Below are positions 21,564 to 31,752 of a DNA stretch of 64,000 bases, in pieces (position 1 is the first letter of the stretch; the number at the start of each line of letters is the position of its first letter). Origin of the DNA: Pelagophyceae sp. CCMP2097 (taxonomy: Eukaryota > Sar > Pelagophyceae); the NCBI GenBank assembly GCA_026770575.1, contig MU657184.1, positions 368,131-432,130 on the forward strand, read 5' to 3'. The position numbers and the translations under genes were made by a program. The notes under the pieces are model-generated. The model searched no databases. It was not told the DNA's origin and saw nothing but the letters and a program-made list of their open reading frames with translations.

Positions 21564-23952
21564 TCAGCGCGCGCGGCCGTGGAGCGCCTGGAGCAACTTT
21601 CGTCGAGATCCGATCGGCAGGCCCATCATCTTGAGGTCGTCGTCCGTGAGCAGTACGAGCGTGTCGAGGTCCTCGACCTCCTCCGCCGCGAGGAGGGGGA
21701 GGTAGCGTTCGAGGCCCAGGGATTCGAAAAACGCCTGCACGTCGTCCTGGCGCTGCGGCGCCGCCGGCAGCCCGGGCGACGCGGGCGCGGGCACTGGCGC
21801 GGCCGCGGCCGGCGCGGGCGGCGCCTCCGCGAGCTGTGAGTTTTGCGTCGCACGCTGTGAGTTTTGCGTCGCGCGCTGATAATAGACTTGCTCGAGCTGC
21901 TGCTCTCGTTCGTACTCGGCTTTCGACTCTTCCAGAATCCTCTCGAACAGCGCGGCCTCTTCCGCATCGGCTGTCGCCGCCGCCGCGCTCGCCGCCGCCG
22001 CATCGTCGGCCGGCGCGGCTGCGTACCCCTGCCACTCGGGCTGGGCCGGCGCCGAGTAACTGTCTTGCGAGGCGTAGAAATCGTGCGTCCTAGACTTCTC
22101 CTCGGCGGCGTACTGCGCCGCAGACTCGCGGAGCGCATGCTCGATGAGCGCATTTTCGTTCGCCAATTCCGTCGCGTACGCGTCATGCGCGGGCCGCGCA
22201 GCATAACCACCCGCGGCCGCGTTCGTCGGTGGCCGCCACGTAGCCGCGGGCCCGCCAAATGACGCGGGCCCGCCAAATGACGCGGGCCCGCCAAAGGGCG
22301 CGCCGGCCTGAAAGAACGCTTGCGCTGATTCCGCCAGGAAAGGATTCGGTACGTGTTGCATCGGAGGCGCGCGCGCCTCGCCAGGACGATGCGCCGAGGC
22401 CGCGTGACCGTTCGTCGCACGGCCGGGTTGCGCAGGCTCGGGCGGCAGGACGAAGACGGGCGCGTCGTGCTTGAAGCATATGACGAGGGACTCGTGCGCC
22501 GTATGCTTGGCACCCTTTTTCCCCGGCCCCGCGGCCTGCTTGCGGATGACAAGGAGCGACTTGACGTAGGTCCATGCCTCCTTCTTCTTCCACTTATGCC
22601 GTGTCTTGGAGATCTTGCCGTCGAAACCCAGCGAGACGGCCCGAAGGCTCCGAGGCTCAAAGCGCGCGCCGTCGACGTCGCCCACGCAATCGCGCGCCAG
22701 CCGGACCCACTCCTGCTTCTCCTCGTCCGTCGGCGGCAGGACCTCGCGCGCTGCCGGTTCAGCCCTGGCCGCCGGCGGAGAGGGGCGCGGCCGCCTATCC
22801 GCGGCGCCCTCGTCATCGTCGTCGGCCCATGAAACGTCAGGACCGCCGTCCGACGACGGCGGCGGTCCGCCCGCCGCGCTCGCGTCGTCGGCGCTGTCTT
22901 CGGCATTTTCGGCGGCGGCGTCGGCGGGCTTTGTCGCGCAGGCGGCGAGCATTGCCCCAAGACTGCCCTCGGCAGTCGTCTTTTGCTTGGCGCGGCCGGC
23001 GAGGCGGCCGTCCTTTTTGACAGCGTCGCTATGCTGCAAGCGGTGCTCCGCCGCCTCGACGACGGCGACCTCGACCTTTACCAGCCGAGCTTGCTCCGCC
23101 GTAGCGCATCGCCTTGAGCAGAAGCGGTGCACGTCCCAGCCGGCGGCCGCGCTCAGCGCCGGCCGTACGTTTGCGGCGTCGTCGTCGGGCGCCGGCGTCA
23201 GCACGTCGGCGGAGCAGCGCTCTCCCGTCGTGACGGAGATTCTCGCGCACTTGGGCGCCACGGGCCGCAGGTCCACCGGCGCCGCCGTCGTCGCCTTCCA
23301 GACGACGCCCGTCCTGTCGTCCACCGGCCCGTCGTCGACCTCTTTCTGGTGCGCGTCCGCCGAATCGTTGGCGTTCTGCTCGCCCCCCGCGAAGAACCAA
23401 GACGCCAGAATCCGCGCCGTCACCTTGTTGCCTACAAAGGCCGTCGACCTCGGCACGCGCTCCGGCGCAATTACGTTTGCGAGATACGGGCGGACGCGGG
23501 TTTTCGCAGCCGTTATCGCAGACGCCGCCGTGCTTCTCGTAGATCAAACCTTTTTTGATGCGCATGAACCCCACTTTCTTCTTGCACGTGTTGCACCGGA
23601 TGCCATCTTCCGGCAGCACCACCGCCGAGCGCATCGTCTCGTCGATGGCCTCGGACACCCAGAACGTATCCCACAACGCCGCTTGCTTGCGCGGCACGCC
23701 GATTCGCCGCGCCCACGCGACGCCTCGCGGGTCCTTGATCTTTGCGCTATTCTCGCTGCGTTTCTGTTGCCACGCCGTGAGGATTGTGGAGGCGCCGGCG
23801 TCGCAGCGGCCGTCGCAAAAGGTGTTCTTGTGGAGGGTGTCCAACTGTACTTTTTTCTTGCATTGGGTGCAGCTGCGCTGCTCCCGCGGCACGACGTGCG
23901 CCGCTTGCGCCACCTCGGGCAGAGTCTCCCACATGGTCGCAAAGTCCGACAT
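21564..23952 (-). CDS. Zinc-ligand, UIM-like and SAM-domain protein
   Basis: Two exons, 23952-23475 and 23431-21564, with a 43-bp GT-AG intron, give 781 residues. The first exon has two related Cys modules: CTQCKKKVQLDTLHKNTFCD and CNTCKKKVGFMRIKKGLIYE, each followed by a further C-x3-C. A third Cys cluster (FCSRRCATAEQA) resembles a treble clef. The C-terminal half has two acidic helices of ubiquitin-interacting type, ALIEHALRESAAQY and ALFERILEESKAEYE, then a SAM domain (QAFFESLGLERYLPLLAAEE, ending LPIGSRRKLLQAL). This suggests a ubiquitin-linked adaptor. The start is uncertain: an upstream exon beginning at the ATG near 24131 is possible. Confidence 0.75.
22246..22296 (-). repeat. 18-bp in-frame tandem repeat
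   Basis: Three tandem units of GCGGGCCCGCCAAATGAC type (plus-strand reading) encode three FGGPAS hexapeptides in the UIM/SAM protein. Local replication slippage is the simplest origin. Confidence 0.85.
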
Positions 23953-24409
23953 CTCCTCCTTGGCCACATCCAGCCGGCTCGCCCACGCCTACCACGCGCG
24001 TCGCAGGCACGCGGGGCTGAGCACAAGATGATCTGCTTTTTTAAAATGCGGCGGCAACCCTCCTCCCGCTGAGAGAGGCGCGGCTGCATCGGACGACGAC
24101 GACGGCACGAAACAAAAGAGACTCGCCTCCATGGTCGGGCAAGGCAAGCGACCAGCTCGCTCGACCCTCCACCGATCTCCACACCTGTGGCTGGGGAAGA
24201 TAGAATGCACATTTACTACCAGCAAATCAAATCTGAGTTAGCCCGCAAGAGGGGTGCACCGGACCACCCCTCGACAGAACGCACCTATGACTGAGTGTTT
24301 TTTTGGGCTCGGCTACGAAAAAATGGGTGTTTTTTTAGACCGCTTTTTAAGGAAAACCCGGAGGTGTGGGTCGAACAAGCCACCTCGACGCGACCCATGG
24401 AACGGCTAC

Positions 24410-25468
24410 TCAGAGTGATTTGAGGAGCTTCTTCTCGTCTGGGGCGAGCTTGAGGGCGCTCTCGAGGCCCACCGGCATGGCCGTCGAGTCGTGGAGGCGG
24501 CGCCAGTGCGCCTTCATGTTGTACGACCAGACGGCGGGGCGCTTCTTGTCCTTGCGCTTCTTGGAGGCCACCGCGCCGGGCAGCTTGTGGTCGTCCTCGG
24601 CGAGGTCGGGGTGGCAGGCCGGGCAGACGATGGGACGGTTCGTCGACGGAGACTTCTTCGACGACTTTGCCAGCCCACCGGCAGTGAACTTGATGCAGCG
24701 GTCGAGCGTCTCGCGGTCCGCCGTGGGCGCAAAAGTCGTGCACGCGATGCGCGGCTGGCAGCTGCTGCTCGTCTTCTCGACGAACACCGGGCACTCCGAC
24801 GCGGCGCCGTAGCACACAGGGCACATCTCAGCGAACGGCACCGTGGCGGGCGTGTAGAGAACGTGGTGCGCTGCGTGCGTCAAGCTGGCGCCCTCGTCGC
24901 AGAGCTCCTTGGGGCAGCCGACGAACGGGCACGAGCGGCGCGCGTTTGCGCGCGACATGAGCACCGTGCGCATCTCCGTTGTGAAGAGGCGGGCGCCCGA
25001 CGCATCGCGGTGCGCGACGTTCCCGGGCGCCTTCGTCAAAAGGTCGATGGCGCCCGGCTCGTCCGCGACCCGGAGCCAGAGCGCCGCCACGACGTCATTG
25101 AGGCCTCCAACAGACGCGACGAGCTTGATGCCGCCGTCGGCCGTGTCCATCTCGGCGCGAAGCGTCAGCGGCAGCAGCGCCGAGCCGACGACCCGGAGCT
25201 CCTTGTGACTCGACGCACCGGTGGAGAAGAGGATGCCGTCCCGAGCCGCCGCCGTGAGCGGCCGCACGCAGGCCGAGGACTTGGAGTCCGCGAGCTCGTC
25301 TAGCATCAGGCCCGACGTCGAAGCGTTTGCGCCGTGCGGCGCCCACAGCTTCACGAGCTCGCCGAGCACGACCGTCGGGATCTTTTCGACGACGAGGAGG
25401 ACCGCAACATAGTCGGAGGCCTTGACCTTCTCGCCGTCCGCCGAAATGGCGTCGACGGCGTCGCTCAT
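24410..25468 (-). CDS. Unidentified Cys/His-rich protein (downstream ORF)
   Basis: From the ATG at 25468 the frame encodes 352 residues. It is rich in zinc-type ligands: CPFVGCPKELC followed by a HAAHH cluster, MCPVCYGAASECPVF, CQPRIAC, IVCPACHPD, and a basic SYNMKAHWRRLHDSTAMP segment that looks like a DNA-binding C2H2 tail. I recognise no family. The ATG overlaps the stop of the upstream ORF as ATGA, so the two may be one gene joined by an intron or frameshift. Such zinc arrays with a basic WRRLH finger are common in domesticated transposon proteins; that is only a suggestion. Confidence 0.5.
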   Translation of the reverse strand: MSDAVDAISADGEKVKASDYVAVLLVVEKIPTVVLGELVKLWAPHGANASTSGLMLDELADSKSSACVRPLTAAARDGILFSTGASSHKELRVVGSALLPLTLRAEMDTADGGIKLVASVGGLNDVVAALWLRVADEPGAIDLLTKAPGNVAHRDASGARLFTTEMRTVLMSRANARRSCPFVGCPKELCDEGASLTHAAHHVLYTPATVPFAEMCPVCYGAASECPVFVEKTSSSCQPRIACTTFAPTADRETLDRCIKFTAGGLAKSSKKSPSTNRPIVCPACHPDLAEDDHKLPGAVASKKRKDKKRPAVWSYNMKAHWRRLHDSTAMPVGLESALKLAPDEKKLLKSL

Positions 25469-25992
25469 GCGCGGGCCGCCGTGCAACGTCGCGTTCGCGA
25501 CGCGGCCGCCGCGCGCTGCAGGCTCGCGAGGTGCGTGGCATGCTTCGCCGCGCACGAGACGCCATGGGCCTTGAGCGCTTTCGGGTGGTACGAGTTGACG
25601 GCGAACCTTTTACGACAACAGTCGCACTCCGCCTCGCGCGAGCCCGTGCGCATGTACTTGTGCACGAGGTCGCCGTCCTCGATCTGCATTGCACAGCCAA
25701 CGGGCACGAACGCGAGGCCCTTGGCCGCGTGCCACGCCGCGTCGACGTCGCACGCGCTCGATCGCTCGAGGTCGTCGTCGTCCTCCTCACAGTCCATCGA
25801 CTCTCTAGCGGCCTCCAGACGCGGCCGCATCAGGTCGCTGCGGCTCGGCGTGCCTTCCACGTCTCGCGCGCGCCTCTGGGCCATCAGCGCACGGCGTTTG
25901 AGGACCACCCCCACTACACCACCCCCTCTTGAGTGCCCCGGACGAGCGGCCCGCTGAAATGGACGTATCATAGGTCTAATAAAATCCTGCAC
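25465..25992 (-). CDS. Unidentified Cys-rich ORF overlapping the next ORF
   Basis: This ORF of up to 175 residues ends at 25465, where its TGA shares bases with the ATG of the downstream ORF. A probable start is an internal Met (MAQRRARDVEG or MRPRLEAARES). It has an acidic stretch (MDCEEDDDDLERS) and a Cys/His group ECDCCRKRFAVNSYHPKALK with HGVSC after it, which could form a zinc finger with AKHATH. A phase-compatible GC-AG junction (donor inside AGCCT|GCAGCG, acceptor after ATGAG) would fuse it to the downstream ORF, but I cannot prove it. Confidence 0.4.
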   Translation of the reverse strand: MQDFIRPMIRPFQRAARPGHSRGGGVVGVVLKRRALMAQRRARDVEGTPSRSDLMRPRLEAARESMDCEEDDDDLERSSACDVDAAWHAAKGLAFVPVGCAMQIEDGDLVHKYMRTGSREAECDCCRKRFAVNSYHPKALKAHGVSCAAKHATHLASLQRAAAASRTRRCTAARA

Positions 25993-26403
25993 CCCTCTTG
26001 TTAGCCCGCCTACGGTGTAGAGTTCAGCGAGCCGGATCGGGCTCGTCCAAACGCCGCCTTCTAACTCGTCGTCCTCGAAGCGCAGTGCCTTGGGGAAGGT
26101 AGGAATTGAACAAAAAAGGGCGCGTTTCTCTTGATTTTTTTCAAACGTTTTTTTCGCTGTGCGTGATCGCGCGCTCGCACGGAGCGCGCTCAGATCACTA
26201 AAACTACCCCAGCACTAAATCACGTTTTCCTCGATAACTACCCTCGCCAATAAGAGTGCATTTCTATTCTTCCCCAGCCACCTTCGCTGTAGAATATTTA
26301 AAAACTCAGATCTTTTGCAAGCCCATGCAAGCCCAGAGTCAGAGGCCCGAGGGTCTTCCGCGGATGCGCCGGTGACGGCGCCTTTGCCGGTCGAGCGCCC
26401 GGC
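25993..26403. other. AT-richer spacer with a strong hairpin
   Basis: No gene is visible. The spacer has several T runs (TTTTTT at about 26135-26155) and a hairpin at 26163-26198: GTGATC GCGCGCTC, loop GCACG, GAGCGCGC, three unpaired bases, GATCAC. It lies upstream of RAD1 and includes its promoter and leader. Confidence 0.6.
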
Positions 26404-27620
26404 ATGGGCACGATCGAGAAGTTTGCGGCGCGCCTCGACGCGCCGAAAGTTGTGACGGAGCTGATTTCATGTCTTGTCGACTCGAAACAGACGGCGCAGG
26501 AAGCCTCATGCTCCGTCGACGGCAGCGGGCGCGTCGCCTCCGACTCGAAGCACCCGGAGGCGCCGGAATAGGCTGAGCATGCACGTCATGGGCTGCGGCA
26601 AGACGACGCACACGACGTGCGTCGGCTCGGTTGCTTCGGGCGCGTCGACGGCCTTTGCAGGCTCCAGCTGCCGCGGTCCTGCTTTGTTGCATTTGAAGCC
26701 TACGACGAAGACGCGCGAAACCGGTGTCCCTTTTCGCGGCGAACACGGCTCGAATGCGGCTCGTAGGACGCGGAGCTGGAGCTCGGCGGCTCGGGCGACG
26801 TGGAACCTCTGCGCTTCGCGCTCGACCTGCGGTCTTTAGTAGACTGCCTGCGCCTCTTCGGGAGCGACTCGCAGGCGGAGCGCGCGGTGACCATGTCCTT
26901 TGCGCCCGCCGACGCGGTGTTCAAGCTGACTCTGGAAGACCACGGCGCTTTTACGGCCTGCGACCTCCACGTCCTCGACTTCGACCCGGCCCAGGAGTTG
27001 GACGACGCTGTCGCCGGCGTCGTCAACCACTTCCACGCGGCGGATTGCGTCGCAAAGGTACGGACCCGCCGGCGCTGCGGCCCGCCTCGAGCCGAAACGC
27101 AGGTCCTCGTCAAGTCGGCGGTGCTGCGCGACATCGTGCAGGACTTTGACGAGGCGCGCGGCGGTTCGGGTTCCGGCGCGGCGGGGTGCGTCACCGTCCG
27201 CGTTTCCGCCGCCGCGCCATGGTTCTCCGTCTCCTCGGCGGGCCCGCTCGGGACGTGCGAGGTGACGGTGCCGCGAGAAAACTTTATAAAGTTCGACGCG
27301 CCGGCGCCGCGCGGTGGCGGCGATTCGTTCCCCTTTCGCCGCGCCGCGTTCCTCCACGGCATGAAGGCGCTGCAGCACGCAGATGAAACCTTCCTCCGCA
27401 TCAACGAGCACGGCGCTTTACTCACGCAACACATGGTAAAACCCGCGCCTGCCGAACCACCGCAGCGCGCGCCGGACGCGCGCTCTAGCTCGCGACGCGC
27501 GCCGGCGGCGACAACATTTACATCGAGCACTTTTGCGACTCGGCGCGCGTCGACGAAGAAGACGAGGAAGACGACGACGCACGGCACAACTTCCGAGCGA
27601 CGTCGTCGCCCGTCTTCTGA
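26404..27620 (+). CDS. RAD1: RAD1 checkpoint clamp subunit (9-1-1 complex)
   Basis: Six exons (26404-26528, 26572-26616, 26661-26712, 26767-27057, 27103-27435, 27489-27620) give 325 residues. Landmarks of Rad1 are present: FAARLDAPKVVTELISCLVD at the N-terminus, RFALDLRSLVDCLRLFGS, VLRDIVQDFDEA, VRVSAAAPWFSVSSAGPLG, and the final strand pair HMLATRAGG...IYIEHFC followed by an acidic tail. It forms the PCNA-like ring with RAD9 and HUS1 that is loaded at DNA damage. Introns 1 and 3 use GC donors (GG|GCGCGT and GAC|GCGCGA); without them the N-terminal third is frameshifted. Intron 4 is 45 bp, a multiple of three and stop-free, so retention would not be detected by frame. RAD52 lies 380 bp downstream on the same strand. 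Confidence 0.88.
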
Positions 27621-27840
27621 CCGCAACACTCGACGCGCGCCGCCGCGAGCACACTGTCCCCTTGTCCACCTGTACCCCCGCCGTCGTAACAACACGCACG
27701 CGCATCGATAGTGCAGCCTCGGAGAGGAGGCCGGCGCGAGCGTCGTCCGCGCGCGATCGCGCGCCGCGCGAGCTTTTTTCTTTTCATCTTCTTCTTCAAT
27801 TATGCACTCCAATGAGGCTTTCTTATTACTACAATTATTA

Positions 27841-27911
27841 TTGTAGGAATTCCTAGGAATTCCTACAATTGTAGTAGGAATTCCTAGGAATCCTAGGAAT
27901 TCCTATCGATA
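27841..27911. repeat. Palindrome array built on TAGGAATTCCTA
   Basis: 27841-27868 is a perfect 28-bp palindrome (TTGTAGGAATTCCT and its inverse). It is followed by a second imperfect array of AGGAATTCCTAGG units to about 27905, then TATCGATA. The stretch is strikingly AT-rich against a GC-rich genome and lies between RAD1 and RAD52. It could extrude as a cruciform or form RNA hairpins. Confidence 0.9.
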
Positions 27912-28001
27912 GTAAGCTTAATTTAAGCTTTTGAATTCTTTTCGGCGAAAATACTCGTTGGGTCGAAATTTGCCGAGCGCGTCGCAAAGGCCTAGGGTCG
28001 C

Positions 28002-29314
28002 ATGTTGACCACGTACGAGCCGCAGGCCGGCGGCAAGCCGGCCTACATGTCCACGATCGCCTCGGACGTCGATGGCCACCAGCTCGAATCGCCCGGAGCC
28101 GACGAAGCGGCGTCATCACGACGCGAGTACGAGGCGCGCGAGGTGAGACGGACACCGCGGTGTCCCGAGACGTAGGTCGCGCCTTCGACGCAAATGACCA
28201 CAACCCGCCATGCGCAGGCGTCCATCCAAGCGCAGCTCGACGCGGGAGTCGCTGCGGACCACCTCGCGACGCGCAAAGGTCCCGGGGGGCAGAAGTTGAC
28301 GTATGTCGAGGGCCACGTCGTCCTCGAGTCGATGAACCGCATCTTTGGCCACAAGGGCTGGTCGTGCGATTTTTTTGCGCGGGCAGGACGATGCCGCGCT
28401 CGCGCGATGGTCGGCGCGCAGGTCGCAAATCGTCGACCTCACCGTCGATTACGCGGAGGAGGACAGCAAAAAGAAGTGGACCGTGAGTCCCCCTCCGGAG
28501 GAGCGGGCGACCCGCGCCTCGCTCGGCAAGTCGTCGACGAAACTCGCAACGGCAGATGGGCGTGACCGCGATGGTCCGGATCACGCTTTCAGACGGTGAG
28601 CGCCCTCTTTGGACCCGTCTTTCGCGGTCCGACGTCGGAGGCGCGGCCTAGGCGGGTCGTTCCACGAGGACGTTGGGTTTGGGTCTTCGCAGGGGCCGGA
28701 CCGCGGGCTCTGTATTGCGAACGCAAAAAAGTCGGCTGTGACCGACGCCACAAAGCGCGCAATGCGCTGCTTCGGCGAGGCCCTCGGCAACACCGTCTAC
28801 TCCAAGGACAAGGTCAACGATGCGAAGGAAAAGGCCAAGGAGAACGCCGTAGACCAGCGCCGCTCCGCCGTGCGTCGCCGCCGGCGCGCCATATGGCCAG
28901 ATGGCTGGTCGCCTTAAAGCCGACCACGCAGGTGCCGCGCCCGGCGCCGCGGCCGCCCGTGCTGCCGCCCGCGAGGCCACTCGGAGGTCCGTCGTGTGAC
29001 GTCCTCCTCTGCCCCGTCTCGTCGTGCGTGAGAAGAGCCCTCGTCGACAGGCGGCGCGCCGCAGCCGCCCAGGGCGGCCCAGGCGCAGCAGCGAGCAGCG
29101 CAGGCGCCACCGCCGTCGACCACGGCGCCCTTTCGTCCCGCTTTGCCTTTCGGGAGATGGATGGGCGTGTCCCTCGTTCCGTGCCGCACAGTCCGTCGAG
29201 CCATTGACCCGCAGGCCCGAGCCTGACCAGTTCTTTGACGGCGTCGATATGTCGAACTTCATGGACGACGAGTTTGCAGACAACCAGGCCGACCCCAAGA
29301 GACCGTGCACGTGA
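28002..29314 (+). CDS. RAD52: RAD52 recombination mediator
   Basis: Eight phase-compatible exons: 28002-28142, 28218-28360, 28422-28482, 28556-28595, 28652-28869, 28901-28990, 29065-29180, 29215-29314, giving 302 residues. The first five are secure. They reproduce the conserved Rad52 DNA-annealing domain: IQAQLDAGVAADHLATRKGP, KLTYVEGHVVLESMNRIFGH, KGWS, VTAMVRITLSDGGSFHEDVG, and KKSAVTDATKRAMRCFGEAL with GNTVYSKD. The last three exons form a Pro/Gln/Ala-rich tail ending PEPDQFFDGVDMSNFMDDEF; their borders are less certain, one intron (28870-28900) being only 31 bp. The protein anneals single strands and mediates RAD51 loading in homologous recombination. The canonical RPA and RAD51-binding regions cannot be recognised in the short tail. 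Confidence 0.87.
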
Positions 29315-29492
29315 TCCCGCCGCGCGACTCCGCGGCAGTCGGCGCCGCCGTGGCAAAAAGGCCGGAAATTCTGTCACCCCTCCGAGCTCAATGTCATCTT
29401 TTCTCCCGCCGGAGTCGTTCCCGGCGCCGTGGCGCGTCGCGTCTGGTGGCTCTTCATAGCGGCTCACGGAATCAACTCGTACCCAACAACTC

Positions 29493-30232
29493 TTAGGAGC
29501 ATCTCGAGGGTGGCCGGCTGCCGGCCCAGAGGTCCGACGCCTCGTCCAAGTCGGCGGCGGACGACTCTGGTCGCTCGGCGGCGTGCTTCGCGCGCGCGGC
29601 GCCTGCGCGGCGAAGCTCGTCGGCGCGAAAGCCGTGGCTTGAGCGCCCCCTCTGTCGGACCTCGGCGGCGCTTCCCGGGGCCGAAGGGACTGACGGATCT
29701 GGAGCACGGCCTCGTAGTAGGGCGATCCGCTTGACCTGCCGAGCTTGAGCCACGCCGGCGGGTTCTCGCGCAGCATCTCGCCCGCCTCGACGTCTGAGAA
29801 CGGGAGCGCCGTTTCCGGGTCGCGGTACCGCGCCAGCTTGCCCGTCACGACGCAAACGTTGTGCCTACGCCACCGTGAGCGCGCGTTTGCCGCGCAACGA
29901 CGCACGGCGGGCGCCTCGACGGCGGCGCGGTCGCGGATATGTAATCTGCGCCGTTTGTATCGCCGCCGCCAAAGTCGTCCAGAAGCATCTGCGCCACCGA
30001 CTTTGGCCGGTGCCTGCCACACGGCACCGTCATCGCGGGCAGCGGCGACGATCCCAGGTGGCACACACCTCTTGGCGCGCGACTCGGCCGCGGACGACGC
30101 CTTTGGCTTGGGCGCGGCGCGCTTCCGCTTCTTCTTCGTCGCCGCCTCGTCGCCGTCTTCGTTGTACTCGTCGTCGTCTGCGTCGGCGTAGACGTCTGCC
30201 TCACTATAGTTTGACTCGAGCATCACATCCAT
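29493..30232 (-). CDS. YL1 C-terminal domain chromatin-remodelling subunit
   Basis: Exons 30232-30069, 30013-29906 and 29864 onwards join in frame. An acidic N-terminus (ADADDDEYNEDGDEAATKKK) and basic patch are followed by RPKSVAQMLLDDFGGG and the YL1_C domain: PPHNVCVVTGKLARYRDPET then ALPFSDVEAGEMLRE. This domain marks VPS72/Swc2 (SWR1/SRCAP complex) and INO80C/Ies6. The acidic-then-basic N-terminus favours VPS72, the H2A.Z chaperone, but the protein is short. The 3' end is unresolved: the same frame stays open into the antisense of RAD52, and an alternative frame stops at 29493. Introns are 55 and 41 bp. Confidence 0.7.
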
Positions 30233-30287
30233 GCGCGCGTGGGCCCGCCTGCGCGTGTCCCCGTGTGTGACGGCAGCCGGCCTCGGC

Positions 30288-30609
30288 TTATTCGGACGCT
30301 AGGGCGCGCATCTCCAGCGCCTCTGCGTCGCTGGCGGCGGAGTAGGAGAGCCGGTTCGACTTGATCGCGGCGGCGCGGCGTTGGCCTGCGGTGGTCCGCG
30401 CGGCTGTCAGAGCGGCGCCAGGCGCTCGAGAGCCGTCCACGCGGTGGTCGGAGCGGCGCGTCCAAGGAGTTTCGCGCGGGGCACGCACGCGTCTCGCGCT
30501 TCTCCTCCTTCTTCGGGGCGACGTTGGAAGGTGCATTTGCTTCCTTGGCCATCTGCCGAACCGTGTCGTCCCAACCCTTGCGCATCGTAGAGTTCTTCTG
30601 CTTCACCAT
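30288..30609 (-). CDS. Small basic conserved-looking protein (72 aa)
   Basis: Exons 30609-30489 and 30385-30288 give 72 residues. The start lies in a perfect GCCGCCACCATGG context, unusual in this window and good evidence for the gene. The sequence begins MVKQKNSTMRKGWDDTVRQM, then a Lys/Glu-rich helix (APKKEEKRET) and RQRRAAAIKSNRLSYSAASD, ending in an acidic ALEMRALASE. It looks nuclear or nucleolar and helical. I do not recognise the family. The stop is 55 bp from the start of the YL1 gene on the same strand. Confidence 0.6.
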
Positions 30610-30850
30610 GGTGGCGGCCGCGCAGCGCCGAAGACGGGCGAAGCGCGATAGACGGGGGGGGCGGAAGAGCGACGGCGCCGCGCCGCTCAGCCTCTGCCAG
30701 GCTCTGCCAGTAGACTTCTCCAGGCCCGGGGACTAAGGCGAAAACCGTGATCAAATCCACTCGGACAGTTTCAACTTTGACGACGTTTGACTTTCTTCTT
30801 AAGCTTGTCGAAGCTCCGGCGGGCGCCGTCGTCCTTTCGTCGCGACCGCG

Positions 30851-31752
30851 ATGACGGGCGCATGGGCCACGTCGTCGGCGGCCATCGGCGGGTGGTGGGG
30901 TTCGGAGCAGCATGGGGTCGTACAGGCGAGGCAGACGAGGCTGGGTCGCAACGCGCACCGCGTGCGTCCCCGCAAGCCCCGCAAGCCGCGTCTAAGCGCG
31001 CGCGCCCTCCTCCGGCGGTTTCAGCGCCGCCGTCGAACGCCGCCGATATGCCACCCTATCAGGTCTTGAAGCCTCAAGCGCACTCGGCCTACGAGACGCC
31101 GTCGCTGCTGGCTTCGCCGCGCACGCTCGCCTCGCCGCGCCTCGCCGGAGACGCGCCGGCGATCAACTACGACGACACGCCGGCGATCAACGTCGTCTCG
31201 CGCAAGACCGAGCAAACAATCCGGCGCCCCGAGCCTGGATGCCATGGGCGGGCCGAGTCTGGCTGCGAGGGACTTTGCGGCGCGCCGTCCTTTTCCGTCC
31301 TCCTCTTTCCTCCTCTGTCCTCCTCCGTCCCTTGAGCGCGCGCGGAATCGGGCCTGCTTAGGCTGCCCTTTGACTCTGGGCACCGGCCGGCGCCGCGCGG
31401 CACGACTGCTATGAAGATGGGCTTACCGTCGTACAACGCAATTTTTCTGCCACAAGGCGCGCGGGAGCCGGCTCCGCGGAGCTTGCCGGTGATGCCGCAG
31501 ATGCTTTCTACGAACCAGGCTGCGCAGGCGGACGCGTGGAAGCCCTTTGCGAATCACAAACTCGCCGGCGCAAAGGACTCTTTGGACCTCCAACGCGTTT
31601 CGGACCGCCGCTTCGCCGCGCCGAGGCGCCCGAAGCCAGAGGCCATCCCCGAGGCGCTCGACGACCACGTGCGCGCCGTCGACGTCTTCGCGCCCGAGCA
31701 CCGGCTACGACCCGACATGTCGGGCATCCAGGTCTTCCGATGGGAGAGCTGA
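30851..31752 (+). CDS. Hypothetical protein, three exons
   Basis: A plus-strand gene is supported by three protein-like segments: one from the ATG at 30851 (MTGAWATSSAAIGGWWGS), one with MPPYQVLKPQAHSAYETPSL and a direct AINYDD/AINVV repeat, and a C-terminal one with MKMGLPSYNAIFLPQG ending VFRWES at 31752. Plausible phase-matched junctions are a GC donor after AACGCGCACC joined to the acceptor before 31025, and a pyrimidine-rich intron at about 31287-31361. The product would be about 230 residues, Pro-rich and without any domain I know. Confidence 0.45.

Noticed and set aside
22246..22296. CRISPR-like short repeats
   Set aside because: Only three contiguous 18-bp units with no spacers, lying inside a coding exon of a eukaryotic gene.
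28814..29490. Extending the YL1 gene through the antisense of RAD52
   Set aside because: The frame stays open but loses protein character past about 29600, and it overlaps well-supported RAD52 exons on the other strand.
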